Shown one piece after another: positions 45,053-57,439 of a DNA stretch of 64,000 bases. Position 1 is the first letter of the stretch. Each line of letters starts with the position of its first letter. The notes below the pieces were generated by a model. It was not told the origin of the DNA, did not search any database, and saw only the letters and a program-made list of their open reading frames with translations. Position numbers and translations under genes: made by a program. The stretch is from Alnus glutinosa (Eukaryota > Streptophyta > Magnoliopsida > Fagales > Betulaceae): assembly GCF_958979055.1 (NCBI RefSeq), contig NC_084888.1, forward strand, positions 33,198,804-33,262,803, written 5' to 3'.

Positions 45053-48000
45053 TGAAGTATGAGGTCAGGAAGCTATGATGGATCATCCTCAATGGAACCA
45101 AGTATGAATTCCAAGATAGAGATCCACCATACCAAACAGAGCACTAAAAATTATCATCATACTCAAAGCTATTCAATAGAGACAGGTGTTACCAACATCC
45201 ATGGGGAAAAAAACAGTAATAAAATTGCTACTCAGCTCAATAGTCAGACGGTGACGCAAAATGATAGTAGTAAGAGAATATTATGAAAATTCACAAAGAA
45301 ATTCCAAATCAAAATTTAATGAAAATAAATAATATATAAAACAATAAATTAGAGAAGATCAAAATAACAAAGTACTACGAACAATTTGAGTGTTACATAA
45401 AACATGTTTACAGATCATGAAAACAAAGACAAGTATCATGCTATATGGCAGGGGTAGAAAACAAGAAAAAGCTCGCATGAAGATTTCTGTAAGAAAATCA
45501 ATTAATGTCTAATAAAAAAATCCATTGAAAAATTTCTAACAAAATCAAACACTTTCACTAGGGTTGGCGCTTTCTTGCTACAAGCAAACAGAATGAATTA
45601 GGGAAAAGTGGTTTAAACTTCAATTTTGTTAACTCTTCTTGCCACATGTACGCTGTTCCCAATTTCTTGAGAACGCTAAAAGTCAATTCCTGCAGCTTCA
45701 GTTCCCACTTTCTTTCTTGGGAAAAAGCATCGAGAAAGTCATGTTACCTAGACTTTACCTCTTTTCACCATCACACAGTTTTTTCTTCTTTTTTTTTCTT
45801 TTTTTTCTTTTTTTTTTTTTAATGCAGGCCGCGAAACTATTACCTCTCAAAAAGACCAAGCTTAAGAATCACGTCAGCAAGATTAGAATTTGCCTTTCCC
45901 ACCAACTGAAAAAGTTTTTTCCTCTGCATTTTGAATTTTCCAGTTGTTTCCATCTCACGATTTATATCAGTAAATTCTGCAACCATTCCGTCAACCTAAG
46001 AGAAGAGATATAGTAATGAGCATGAAATATCAAGAATTAACTTCACAATGGAAAAACTTCTCTTCTGATATAGAACATACCTGGCGTACATAATAATCAA
46101 GAGCAATACTTTGGCCAAGAACACTACCAATAGTACGGATCCCATCAATATTCAGGTACTGCAACATTATATAATCTAATCCACCTTCCATCCATGTGCT
46201 CAAAGCAGGCTTCTCTCTCACCTCATACTCTGAAGCCTCAAAACACATTCAAATTCAGATAAAGTAAGAACTCCTAACATATAAGAACTCAAGCATTTCT
46301 CATTCATTGAGGCAAAGAGTATAACAACCCTCAAGCAAAGAACAGATGGTAATGACAGATACAAGGTATATCATAGAAATTGAATAAAGGAAGAAAAAAA
46401 ACCGTATCTATTATCTAAAGCTAATGATAAAATTCATATTATTTCGAAGGGAGATCATTGACACATTTCTGACAAGATGAAAGAAAGCATACCAGATAAT
46501 CCCCAAAAGAGGATAACAGAAGAAGCTCAATGTGACTTCAAAAGAAACTCTTTGAGATTCCAGGACAGATAGGCAAATCAGCCACTCAAAATCTTGGAAA
46601 AGTCTATTTGCCATCCTATCCTTTATTTCTCTCTTCTAACAAAAACCTTAGTTATGTCCAGAATGGATTTTCCAGGCAAACTATAAGTGCATATTTTGCC
46701 ATGAATTGATTGGAACAAATGCAAAGGTAAGTGTTGACGCAAAGTAGGACATATACTGTTTTTTCTATGGTAGCAGGACACTCAAAACCATAAGTTTCAG
46801 CTCTAATCATTAGTACTTCATTTGCTTCCCGGGTAAACACTGAAACACTGACTCTTAATGAAGGAAGTTTTCCAAAAAGGTCTCATTATATAACAATTTA
46901 CAGATACTTATAAGAGAGAATCTAGTGACTCTACATTCAACCAAAAACATTCTGAACATAAGCTCTTACCGTCCTTTCTCATTTCGGGGAGTGATCCTGA
47001 TGCATGTTTCTCTACAATTTTTAAATACCCATCAACGTCATGTTCACGGACATTAAACAAGACAATGGAGCCATACTGAAAAACTACCATGTAACAGCAG
47101 TTACTTCCACTTAAGGAATTCCCCAAACCCTGAGACAAAGAACTGTCCTCAGCAACACAATCAACTTAATAAGCAAAAACAAAAAAATTACGGTTAAGAT
47201 GCAGAAGATGAGCATATTCATGGCACATAAACCAAAAATGCAAACTTACATTGGTCTCAGAAAGTTTGCCAAACTTAAGAAGAACATAATTAGTCATACG
47301 CGATGCTGGCGGAATGAAATTGGGTTTGTTCTGTTCCACTAAGCTTCTCAAGTCCACACTACATCAAAAGAAAAGAATAACCAGAAAATTAAAATACATA
47401 TAAGTACCCAATAAAAGCTTCCTTTTTTTGGGAAGCTTTTTTTTTGCTTCCAGTAGTTTAGGCCAAATGTAGTTCTATTTCTGAAAATTTCCCTTGTAAT
47501 TCTCTGAATAGCGATAAAAATTTAAAAAAAAAATTAAAAAAAAAAAAAAAAAAAAAAAACAAGGTTGCCAATAAAAAGAGAATGTCTGCCATTGGGATCT
47601 TTTTGAATAGCAGATATAAAAGTAAAAGAAATTGAAAAAAGCGTTTTTTTATAAATGTTCCTCGCAAATAGAATAAGTCGTTTTAGGTGCAGTTTATATA
47701 ATTAAAAGAACAAAAAATCACAAAACTTAATTCGAACGTCAAAACTGTTTTCCACCTTCTTGTCATTTTACCAAACACGTACAATGCACTTTCAAATTGC
47801 CAAATAAATAAATCTATAGAACACCCAACATTCATAATTTAAACTAATTCTCAAAAAATTGTAAAAAAATAAACAAATAGAAGCAAACCTGGTAGAGAAG
47901 AAATAGGCTCTGACAGGAATAGAGGACTTACTATCCTCCTCCACGCTGCCACTATCGCCATTGCCGACCTCGGAGCACGACACCGGCTCGTTCCACTCCA

Positions 48001-48259
48001 ACGTCGGCGCCGGAGAGACGGAAGAAACGCATCGCACGACGGTCAGACCGAAATTCGAGCCAGAACCGCGGGTTCCGAGGCCTTTGAAGATCGAGAAAAC
48101 GGAGGTGGTGACGATGGTGCGGAGGCTTAGGGTTTGTGGGGCTATGAGAGTGTGAGCCTTTGGGGTTAGAATTGTACGGACGGGCCTGATTGTGAAGGAA
48201 GGCTGTGGTGAGGGGAAGAAACGCAGCGCTCTCAGGTGGACGTCTACGGTCCGCCACAT
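44503..48259 (-). CDS. RRG: RETARDED ROOT GROWTH-like mitochondrial protein (DUF155)
   Basis: Complete 397-aa model from seven exons: 48259-47889, 47358-47250, 47129-46970, 46229-46081, 45995-45844, 44870-44756 and 44640-44503 (TAG). All junctions are GT-AG and in frame. The family (DUF155, related to yeast RMD1) includes Arabidopsis RRG, a mitochondrial protein needed for root meristem cell division. The first roughly 70 residues are rich in Arg, Ser and Thr and poor in acids, as in a transit peptide. The DUF155 core shows YMVVFQYGSIVLFNVREHDV, YIMLQYLNIDGIRTIGSVLG, QLVGKANSNLADVILKLGLF and SDIAWKDAKYAQIWEYLRDE. A hydrophobic segment near the C-terminus (FLEWLIIALIGAEILLSVYD) is a probable membrane anchor. 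ATG 48259 (MWRTVDVHLRALRFF) is preferred over a frame starting at 48290, which is not continuous with the later exons. Confidence 0.92.
44950..45118. repeat. tandem duplication in an RRG-like intron
   Basis: A unit of about 70 bases around 'tatgaagtatgaggtcagga' and 'agctatgatggatcatc' occurs twice (about 44958-45024 and 45051-45118), separated by a GA run. Confidence 0.8.
47526..47560. repeat. poly(A) tract
   Basis: A-rich run in intron 1 of the RRG-like gene. Confidence 0.85.
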
Positions 48260-49513
48260 TTTCTGGGTTTTGGGAGTGTCTCTGTGCCACTGTGTCGAGG
48301 GTTTAAGAACTGGTTTTGGCTTTTTTCGCCGTCACTCTTTTTTGGTTGGTTTGGGACAAGGGATTTCTCCTTTTAGTAAAGGGGGCGAGTTTCGATATTT
48401 TATGTCCAAAATTTCTTTTTAAATCTCAACAAATATTTTCAAATTTACATTTTAAAAATTTTCTTATATCAATATTTATCACTTTTATTAACTCAATATT
48501 TATTATCAAATATTTATCATATTTGATTGATACCTTGAGTAATGTTATATATCAAACAAATATCTGACAAATATTTTATAAAGTTGACGTGACAAAGTCT
48601 AGTAGCTCTTGAATCAACTTTTATTAAAAAAATATATATTCAATGTCCACTAGACCTCGACACTTTGCTACGTTAGTTTTGTGAGATATTTGTTTGGCAT
48701 GTAACATTATTGTATTTTATTACATGGACATAGTTTTCTTTCTAGAGAAATGATAGATACTATAATTATATCCAACAAGGCAACAAGGCTGGCGCAACAC
48801 TTTCAACTGACCTTTGGATTTCTCCTTATTAAATAAAATAAATAAATAAAAAGATCCAATGGTTGATTTTGAGTGCCATGTCAACATTATTAGACAATTG
48901 TATGATGAAAATATAGTACCTAGCATTACTCTTCTTTCAAATTAGGTTCGAAGAATTTTCTCTAATTCAGTCTATAAAATTGTTATGTATCTCTGAGCAT
49001 GTTAGAAATTCAAGTTTTTTAATAGAACTTCCTTCAACTCTGTTAATACTATTAAAATAACATATATTTCTCACATTTTCAAAAAAACACATGACAAATA
49101 TTAAGACAACATCTCAATCAATTAATTTTAAAATAATTGTTTAAATATATATATATATATATATATTTTAAAAGGGGCAAATATTCAAACAACAAAACTC
49201 TTACGTGTTAAAAAATAAAAAAATAAAAACCCAAAAAATAAAAAACCCAAAAAATAAAAATAAAAATCATTTTAGACTTGAGTTTTCAATTTGGACAATT
49301 TATTTCCTGACTTTATAAAGATTTTAAATGCAAGACTTCTAACTATATTTTCCTCAAATAAATAACAAAAATATTTGAAAAGCTATTATACCCTTTCACT
49401 AAATAATTAAAAAATAGGAATTTAATTTTGAAGAAAAAAAAAAATCATAAGGAGCCACCCTTCTATTGGGGGTGGTGGCATCAAAGAGAGTGGTTCATGG
49501 CCATCCCATCAAA
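48260..49513. other. RRG-like promoter side and intergenic DNA
   Basis: About the first 160 bases are the GC-richer 5' flank of the RRG-like gene. A MITE-like pair of ends lies at about 48539 ('taatgttatatatcaaac') and, reversed, 48712 ('taatgttacatgccaaac'). Low-complexity A/T follows at 49130-49275. Confidence 0.45.
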
Positions 49514-49672
49514 GAGATATGTTATTTGTATAATCCTTACACAACAATTGTTTAATAGTGCTGATGTGTTCAACATTTTTTTTTAGAAAAGTAAAATAAA
49601 TAAAAAAGTTGGACACTTCATCATTGTTGTACAATTGTTGTGCAAAATAGTTGTGCAAATAACATATTTCTC
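49514..49672. mobile_element. MITE, 159 bp
   Basis: Inverted ends GAGATATGTTATTTGTA / reversed GAGAAATATGTTATTTGCA, with ATCAAA on both sides. It sits inside a larger 'ggccacccc'-type inverted repeat (about 49450-49735) of the kind also seen at 41088-41729. Confidence 0.55.
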
Positions 49673-49729
49673 ATCAAATGAGGTTGCTTGTGATCACCCC
49701 TAATTGACGGGTTAGCTAGCGGCCACCCC

Positions 49730-49761
<32 letters not shown>

Positions 49762-52707
49762 CAATTGATGTGTCCACACTTTCATGTTGATTCTTGATTA
49801 TTGGAAAGGATTTTCATCCTCCCCCCCACCCCACTCCCCCCACTTTTTTTTTTTTAATTTTTTTTTTTTTTATTTTAATGTGGTATTGTTTAAAAAAAAA
49901 ATTAGTACATCCAAAAACCAAAATTTCAGAACGAGTTAATTCTAATTAAAAATCGACCCATTTCAAAGTCAATCTAAACGAGATTTAACTTGGGCCATAA
50001 TGCGTATCCAAATGGTGTTAAGCAGCTCAGGCCATGACATGCTTTGGACTGTCCGTGAGTAAATTCTTCCCTCCAATTTCATTGTCCATCCATATCTAAG
50101 GGCGGGAACCAACTCCGATGGAGTTGAAAACCTCTCTCGGAGTTGGAATAGTCGAAAAACTCCTACATCACATCCAATGGATGTGATTTTCTAGTTGCCT
50201 CTGCTTCTGAAAAGTTTGAGTCGAAGGCAATCGGAATGGTCAGTTCTGAGCCAGGGTCGAAGACAAAGAGATCTTTGTATTTGCCAACATCATCGTCTTC
50301 ATTTGTCAAAAACGAAGAGACTGTCTCTTTTTCTTCTTCCAAATTTGTCTTTCTCATAGAGGAAGATTCAAGAGAGCTCAAAGATAGAGAGAGAATAAGG
50401 CTCAAAACGGTACAAGTGCAACCATGTAGGTTTTGAACGAATTTATAGCTTCCTCAAAACGACATCATTTTGGACTTTAATCAAAACAACACCATTTTAT
50501 ATATAAATATTTTTTAAAATAATAATAATAATAATAAAAGATCCACTATGCATATATGCTTTTATTAAAAATGATATTGAAGGCTGTCAAGTGTTGAGTT
50601 CGAGCCAAGCTTAAACACGGCAAGGGTCCTAAGTCCTAATGAGCTGAGTTTGAACAGAGCTTCAAGATGAGTTGGAACCCATATTTACTATAACTGTGTC
50701 AAATCCATTCCGATCGTGCAATACTCGGCTCGGTTAGACTACAACCCTAGTTGATCCCTTGCAAAGCCCATGAGTTGGCCAAACGTGTTTACTAAGAATT
50801 ATACATGAACTCTTCACTCCCAAGTTAGTGAAGAATTATCAGCATTCTTTGCAAAAATTTCTCCCTAATCACCATTCTGGTGCTCTTAATGTGTGGTCAT
50901 GACTTAGAATTTGGATGTGATCACTTTGACATAGCTCCATGATGGGATTGGTTTGCTGGCTTTTACACGCAAGGGATGCACTCCATTTTGGTGTCATTCT
51001 TTTTGGCACAGGATCAAGATTGGGTCTACCTCTGCAATTCTTGTTCTACTCTTTTAAATTCCTTGAGATTCGGACTTCGTATTACTAGTTTCCAGCCCAA
51101 TTAGACACCAACTTTGGGTTGCGTCCAAGTATTTCACGTGGGTGTCTCAATCACATATTCTCGTCATATTCTCCTTCTACTTGGTTAATATAGCAGTATG
51201 TATCAGCTCTTGGATAAACCTTCATTTAAAAATAAAAAATAAAAAATAATAATTAAGAGTTGATGACACTGCCACATATATCTTGTGAGATGAGATTTAA
51301 GTATTTAGAATTACTCTATACTAGTAATAACTAAAGTAAATGGCCATTATGAATGTGAATTTGTAATATTTTTTTTTTCTTTTAAATTTTTGATTTGTAA
51401 TTTATGTTTTTTTTTATGTTTGCTGGCTTCATTTTTATGTTCATTGAATCATGGATAAAAAACATAAAGTGTCTCTTGTGAGCATTGATTATTATGAATG
51501 TCTTGATGTCGTATCCATCATCCCATTTTTTTTCTCGTTTCCACATAATTTCGGTATTGCATTATATTTTTAAAACAAGCCCAAAAAACTAAAAATTGGT
51601 CAAAATTATTTTTAAAAACTTTTAAAATAAGCACATGACCTATTTGCGGATAGCGGATAGTAACCGCAATAATCGTTGGGATGCCGATAGTAAAAAAAAA
51701 AAAAAATGTGCGGATGTAGACATCTAAAAGTAATATCCATATTTTACGGATGCTGGTGCAAATTTTACAAATAATTGTGAAATGGAGAGGAGCCGAGTAG
51801 TTCATTTAGGAGGGTAAAATGGTCATTTTATTTTTGTTTAGACCATTTTACCCCTCTTAAATGTACTAGTTGAATTCAAATGAAACGGAGATAATTCTTC
51901 TACAATAGGAATGGAGACAAAATTATATACGGAAAATTTCAGTACGAGCAAGTCAGCGTTTTAAATTATTATTATATATTTAAAATTTTTTAAAAAAATA
52001 ATAATTATTCAAGTTTATGTTGCTTTGTAGTGGTATATTCGTAAACTGCATTTGCAACTTGGTTGGGTTGACGTTGACCCATGCAAATCAAGTTGCAATC
52101 TGGACAGAAGCTTTGGAACGTCGCCTGATGAATTGCGTTGAAAATGTGAGTCTAAGTCCGAAATATCTGCTGATTTGCGCGTGCAGTAAGAGCAGATGAA
52201 ACGTCATTCCCCTCTTCTTTAATCTTAATTTGCATGCTTATAACTTGGATAGGTTGAAGTTGACCCGTCCGTCCGACGTGCAAGCTTGAATGGAAGCTTT
52301 TAGCTAGCCACTGGGGTTGCACTATATAGCCATATCGGTCGGGTTGACCTGTCTATCCGTTTAATTAAATGAATCGGGTTAAAGTTGACGTATATAGTCT
52401 TATAACCATATCTTGATACACAAACTAAAGCTAATTGCTTTGCCAAGGAAGGTGATGAATTAATAGGCAAGACTGAGGAGCACTATTTTAAGATGTATTG
52501 AATTAATCCAGAGGACCAAAATCAGGGACCTGCTTATTAACAGAAGCCTTGCAAAAGGATAAAAAATTGTTTGGACCACACAAAAGCAATATATGCTTAA
52601 TATTATATGGTACACATCTCTACACAGTACAGAGAATTGTGGTGAAGAACTAGTCTTCCATACCTAACCTTCTAAATGCATAAAGACAAATGGCTGCATT
52701 TTGGTTT
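49673..52707. other. intergenic stretch between RRG-like and AP2 genes
   Basis: No convincing gene. It contains a TA run (49730-49756), a weak minus-strand frame at 50405-50163, and a hairpin at about 51800-51865 ('ggagggtaaaatggtc' and its reverse). At 50580-50745 there is a diverged repeat similar to 59190-59350. Confidence 0.45.
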
Positions 52708-55700
52708 TCAGCTCCTATAACTGAAGTAGTTAGAAGTAGTCTTGGTATTGGATGAGGAGGCCGCCTGTAAAGGAAGGCTGAGATTGTAGACAGAATTGTT
52801 CTGCCAGTTGGGTTGAAGGGTAGCTGATGGAGCAGTAGTTGTCGAAGAAGAGAATCCTGATGATGCTGCAGTAGAGAATACTGGCATTGGGGTAACAATG
52901 CCATTGGCTTGCATTTGCCATGCCCAGCTCGAAAATCTTGGCAGAGAAACTGTCTCAACTTTCTTCTCTGTGGCGCCTCCCTGCAAGTACAAGGTTAATT
53001 TACTTAGCTTAAAACATCTGGCAAAGTTGTTTGCATGATCTGAGAGCAGGCTTAAAACATCATGAATGACACTAAAAAAGAGCTTAGGAAAGAGTGCCAA
53101 AGTATATGGAAAAAGAATAGCAGTCCTAGAATAAGGGCATTTGATCAGTAGACGATGCCTGAAACCTCACAAATATGCCCTGTTTGAATTATTAGCTTAT
53201 GGGAGGAAAATAACACATAATTAAATGAAAATATGAACTGCACTATTAGTTCTTCTTAATTGTTAACATATATGGCACTACTTCCATTGTGTGAATCTTT
53301 TTCAACCCTGGTTCTGATTTTCAGCAACAAAACAAGGAAATGCAAACAAGACAATCCACCAACTTTTTAACCAAGAATCAGATAGTAAGGGAAAGTTCAG
53401 TAATAATCTGAAGAATAATGTAACGACCGAGGGAAAGACTTGTCAATTTGGAACTTCTCTATAATCACTTATAAAACCTATGTGAGACTTAGCATCTATG
53501 AGTGTCTTTTTAAGTCACCCACTATATGTGGGCTACTCGTTTTTCTAATAGGGAACCAGAGTGTTACAATCTCCCTCCCTTGAACCCCTAGCGTCCTCGT
53601 CAGGGACATGTCATGCAGTGCAATAGTATTACTACACGACGTTACTAAGCGACTCTGATACTATTTGTAACGACCTAGAGAAAGCGTTAGCCACGTCAGC
53701 TCTTTTGGGGTGATACCGCAGATTTGACTAGCACTTTTTCTGGGTCGTTACAAATAATCTGGTGACAACCACTAATCAGAACTCAATACATCACCTTAAA
53801 ATTGGCCGAGCTACAAATTAAGAAATAGTGACTGCAAAATATACTCCATACATGGATATACAACGAAGCCTAAAACAATGAAGAAAGGATTGACAAGGCA
53901 TTGTTATTGCAGATATGGGTTATATTTCCTAAACTTCCACAAGGTAGAGTTCCTGCATAAAGTAATCAAGAAAGAGAAGTACCTCATAGCTAGGTAGTTT
54001 GGTAATTAACCAGGATATATCAAAAGAATTTCCTGAACATAAAGGGCTGACACTCGCCACATGCATTCACATACAGCTCTAAAGGATAACTCTAAAAAAA
54101 TAAAAGAAGTCTAATCATTGAAAAAGGACTGAATATAAGTAGAATGTTACCAGTTTCTCTCTGTTGCAAAGAAAATGACAGCTCCCCTCATTGTCCTTTC
54201 CCTTTGAACCATAAGAAATCCCGAGGCTTAGATCAAGATTGTGTCCACTTCCTGAATTCATAGCAATAGAAATACATTCTACATATTCAGTAGCAGGAAA
54301 CTTATTTTTATCCTGTAAAATGCAACAACAAAAATCCCCTTCGAAATGCTAAATAAAAGAGGCTTGAATCTATTAGTACCTTGACCCTTTTCATCCACAA
54401 TTATCTTCTCTTCATAGCTGCTTGGCTCAAAGTTGGTTACTGCTTCCTTTCCATTATATTTCATGGCTGCCAAGTCATAGGCCCTGAATTCAAAATAAAA
54501 ATGAAGATTTGTGTTAGATTAAACCCCACCTAAATCAGATCTCAGACCACAAATTAGTGTCAAGGGCAATAAATTAATGATCACAAGGACCTTGCAGCTT
54601 CTGCTTCGCTGCTGAATAATCCAAGGTATATATACCTGCAAGCAAGCATCGTAATTTTATAGATAAAAAAGAGGATTGCCCCAGCCTTTCTCCTTCTTGT
54701 ATAGCCATATTATATTAGCTTCATTCCCATTCTAGGAAGCCCAAAATGCCAAAATATACATCAAAATTTTGACAGCCGGCCACATCCAGCCATAAAATCA
54801 CCAGAAATATGGTTTCATCAAAACCCAAAAAAAAAAAAAAAAAAAAATGTTCCTTACTTCTTCCCAAGCAACTGTCCCATTCGAGCTTCCCATCGACCAC
54901 ATTTGTGAAGGGTTACACCTCTGTATTTTGAGCTCCCTCGTGAGAATCCAGTGCTTTGGCGACGAAGAATATGAACAAATTCTTCCTTACCCAGACTTCT
55001 CGTCTGCAAAACTCAATCAAATCACAATCAATATGCAACCAAAAAAAAAAAAAACTCAGAAAATTGCAGCAATTTAGCACTTAAAACGAATTCATTCCAC
55101 TCCCACCTGTTTCATATCCTCGTCATAATCGCTTATATCAAAATTGATATCAGCATCAACTCCCCGGAACTTAATCGCCGCCCGATCATAGGCTCTGAAA
55201 ATCACCATGTCCAAATTTAGGAAAACTCGACCAAGCATGAGACAAATTAAGTATGTTCATTCATAGTACTGAACAAATAAACTCACCTAGCCGCGGCATG
55301 AGCAGTGTCAAACCCACCTGACAAATTAATCCCACCACCCGAATTCATCAAAATATCCAAGAAAAAATAAAATTATTCAGAGAATTCTCATTTCCCAAAG
55401 ATGAAATCAAATCACACAAAAGAGATCATCCACTTACCTAAATATACTTGCTTCCCACAATCCCTATACATCAAAAGGAGATGGAGAATTAAGACCAGCC
55501 AAGAATATTATACCCTCCAAGTACACAAAATCATTCATTTATGTAACGGCTCATAGAATGAGAGTTAAGATCAGTAAAGAACATTAAGCTGTTGACATAT
55601 AAAGCAGCTTATTTATGAACAAACAAACAAGTAATACCATATGTGGGATTCCCATCGCCCGGTTCTCCGGTAAAACGTAACGCCCCGGTACTGCGAGCTC

Positions 55701-56128
55701 CGGGACCTCGGCCCCCGCCTACTTTTCCTCACTTGCGGTTGCTTCAGCTGCAAAATACTCAGCTCGGCCTGACCACCGGAGTCGGCAAACGACAAGTTCA
55801 ACCATTGAGGCCTCGACGGCTCTCTGGTCACCGGGAAAAGCTGCCTGGTAACGGGCTCCGGTGCCGGGGTTTCGTCTCTGGGGACATGGCGTTTCCCTTT
55901 TCTCAAGATGTCAAACATGAACTCGGAGGCGTTGTTCGGAGAGTCAGCGTCCCGGGCAGAGCTTCGAGCTTCTTCGGCATTTACAACGGAGGAGGTGGAG
56001 GTCCCGGAGTCTTCCATTTGGGTTCTGGAGCCCTCTGGAAGCGCCTTCTCCATCTTTACAATTACTGTCTCCTCCGTTTCCCCACAAGGTAAGTAGCTGG
56101 AGAGGATATCAACATTGAGATCCAACAT
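52708..56128 (-). CDS. euAP2 transcription factor, TOE/RAP2.7-like, miR172-regulated
   Basis: Complete 434-aa model from nine exons: 56128-55638, 55463-55438, 55317-55287, 55194-55107, 55003-54858, 54635-54591, 54483-54380, 54251-54151 and 52980-52708 (TGA). All splice sites are GT-AG. Two AP2 DNA-binding domains are visible: residues about 145-208 ([20 protein letters not shown] ... [20 protein letters not shown]) and about 236-300 ([20 protein letters not shown] ... [20 protein letters not shown]). MLDLNVD at the start and LDLSLG after domain 2 are EAR-type repression motifs. Exon 9 encodes AASSGF (382-387) at the miR172 site. In Arabidopsis this group (TOE1-3, RAP2.7) is nuclear and delays flowering and the juvenile-to-adult change. 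The exon pattern with very short exons (26, 31, 45 nt) fits the family. Confidence 0.95.
52851..52871 (-). promoter_or_regulatory. miR172 target site in the AP2 gene
   Basis: The minus strand reads CTGCAGCATCATCAGGATTC plus T, the classic miR172 complement found in euAP2 genes, in the frame that gives AASSGF. Against the common miR172 sequence I see only a G:U pair and a mismatch at the last position. It predicts cleavage or translational block by miR172. Confidence 0.92.
53419..53752 (-). mobile_element. TRIM-like small LTR element in AP2 intron 8
   Basis: The 334-bp segment begins TGTAACGACC and ends GGTCGTTACA, flanked by AATAA on both sides (53414-53418, 53753-53757). On the minus strand the first terminal repeat spans about 53752-53666 and is followed by AATAGTATCAGAGTCG, close to a primer-binding site for initiator tRNA-Met. 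A purine tract (aagggagggagat) near 53575 precedes the second repeat (about 53565-53419). There is no coding sequence. The two repeats differ in length and match mainly at their ends. Confidence 0.65.
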
Positions 56129-56915
56129 ATCTTTGTTAAGCTCTGCCTTGGCTATCGATGATCTTCAGAGAAAAATGCTTTTTATATAGCCAAGTATGTT
56201 TGACATGAAAAACCCATTTTCGTAGCAAGATTTTCTTCAGGAAATATTCAACCAAAGCTGCTAATATTAAAAAAGAAAAATATAACCTTTTTTTACAGAG
56301 AGATTGGAAAGAAGGTAGATAGCTTCCTCTGCGTAACGTGGTGGGGAGAGAGAGAGAGAGTGAGAGAGAGAGAGAGAGAGAGAGGCAATAATAGATGATC
56401 GATCAGAGGTTAGAAACTGGCTGGGGGCTTAAAAGAAAGAGATGGGGGACGTATTAACTGTGAAGGTAGAGCCTGGTTATACTAGGTTGCCCCTTCGTTT
56501 TGGATTTGTCTTTACACTTTGCAATTCTTTCACTCTCCTAATTTCAATGGAAAATAAATTATAGTAAAAGCTGTTTATTTCAACTTAAGCATTAATTTTC
56601 TAGTTGAATGTTGTTAGGTACAAACCGTAATTGGTGAAATGTTTTAAGCAAAAAAGAAAAAATGATTTGTCAGTTTAATTAATTAACGACGGACTTATCA
56701 ACCATATGATTTTAATTATTTTATCATTTTTTTAAAATTTAAAATTTTGTCCTTAATATTTTTATTTTTTCAAATCCTAAATGCTAGCTTCGCCTCGGCC
56801 CTACATACTGTACTATCCCCAAGAATTTTGCATTATAGTTACAGCAAACAAAGTTTCTTTTCTCAAAAAGAAGAATAATCAACAACCAAACTAATTAGCT
56901 AATTTAGCTTGTACC

Positions 56916-56976
<61 letters not shown>

Positions 56977-57400
56977 TAGAGGTGCAAAGGAGTGGAATGA
57001 ATAATGGATATGGTAAAGGCAAAGGCAAAGGCAAAGGACTGTAGGAGTCTGGATTGTTGATATTTCTTCATGGTAATAAATTTTTTATATTTAAAGGCAT
57101 GCTCCCTCTCTCAGTCTCTCTCATTTCTTGCCGTTTGGAGTAGGTGGGCTCTTAAAGATAGATCATTAAATTACTTGACTAAGTATACCATAATATCAAT
57201 ATCACAGTGTTTAATTTAACTTATTAAAATCCAATAAATGTTGTGGTTTTACTAATCCTGTGGCCCATATAAGGCTAAATGTGGGAATGTCAACTCTTTT
57301 CTCCATTTTCAATTATATTGATGTTAGACATAATACACAACAGGATTCCATTCATGTTTACAAACAAGCTCAGTGCATAATCCTGTTAGGGGCACCTATA
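56129..57400. other. AP2 gene promoter side
   Basis: Non-coding. It includes a GA run at 56343-56385 (CT-rich leader on the minus strand), a TATA-like 'ctatataaaaagc' on the minus strand near 56180, an (AAT)n array at 56922-56974 and a short GGCAAA array near 57016-57035. Confidence 0.5.
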
Positions 57401-57413
57401 TAGCTTTTAGAAC

Positions 57414-57439
57414 CACGTGATCACGTGACAGTTCACGTG
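57414..57439. promoter_or_regulatory. three G-boxes in 26 bp
   Basis: CACGTG occurs at 57414-57419, 57422-57427 and 57434-57439. G-boxes bind bHLH and bZIP factors. The cluster lies about 1.3 kb upstream of the AP2 start codon; a role there is only inference. Confidence 0.5.

Noticed and set aside
46652..46840. Exon-like frame (TREANEVLMIRAETYGFECP) between RRG-like exons 3 and 4
   Set aside because: It follows an acceptor in the right phase, but its only plausible donor would put exon 4 out of frame, and the family protein is complete without it.
47952..48290. 112-codon frame overlapping RRG-like exon 1
   Set aside because: Shadow frame; the other frame continues through all RRG-like exons and matches the family.
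50163..50405. 80-codon minus-strand frame with an acidic Ser-rich sequence
   Set aside because: No recognisable family and no supporting context; its longest form needs a non-ATG start.
55643..56092. 149-codon plus-strand frame
   Set aside because: Antisense shadow of AP2 exon 1, which is GC-rich.
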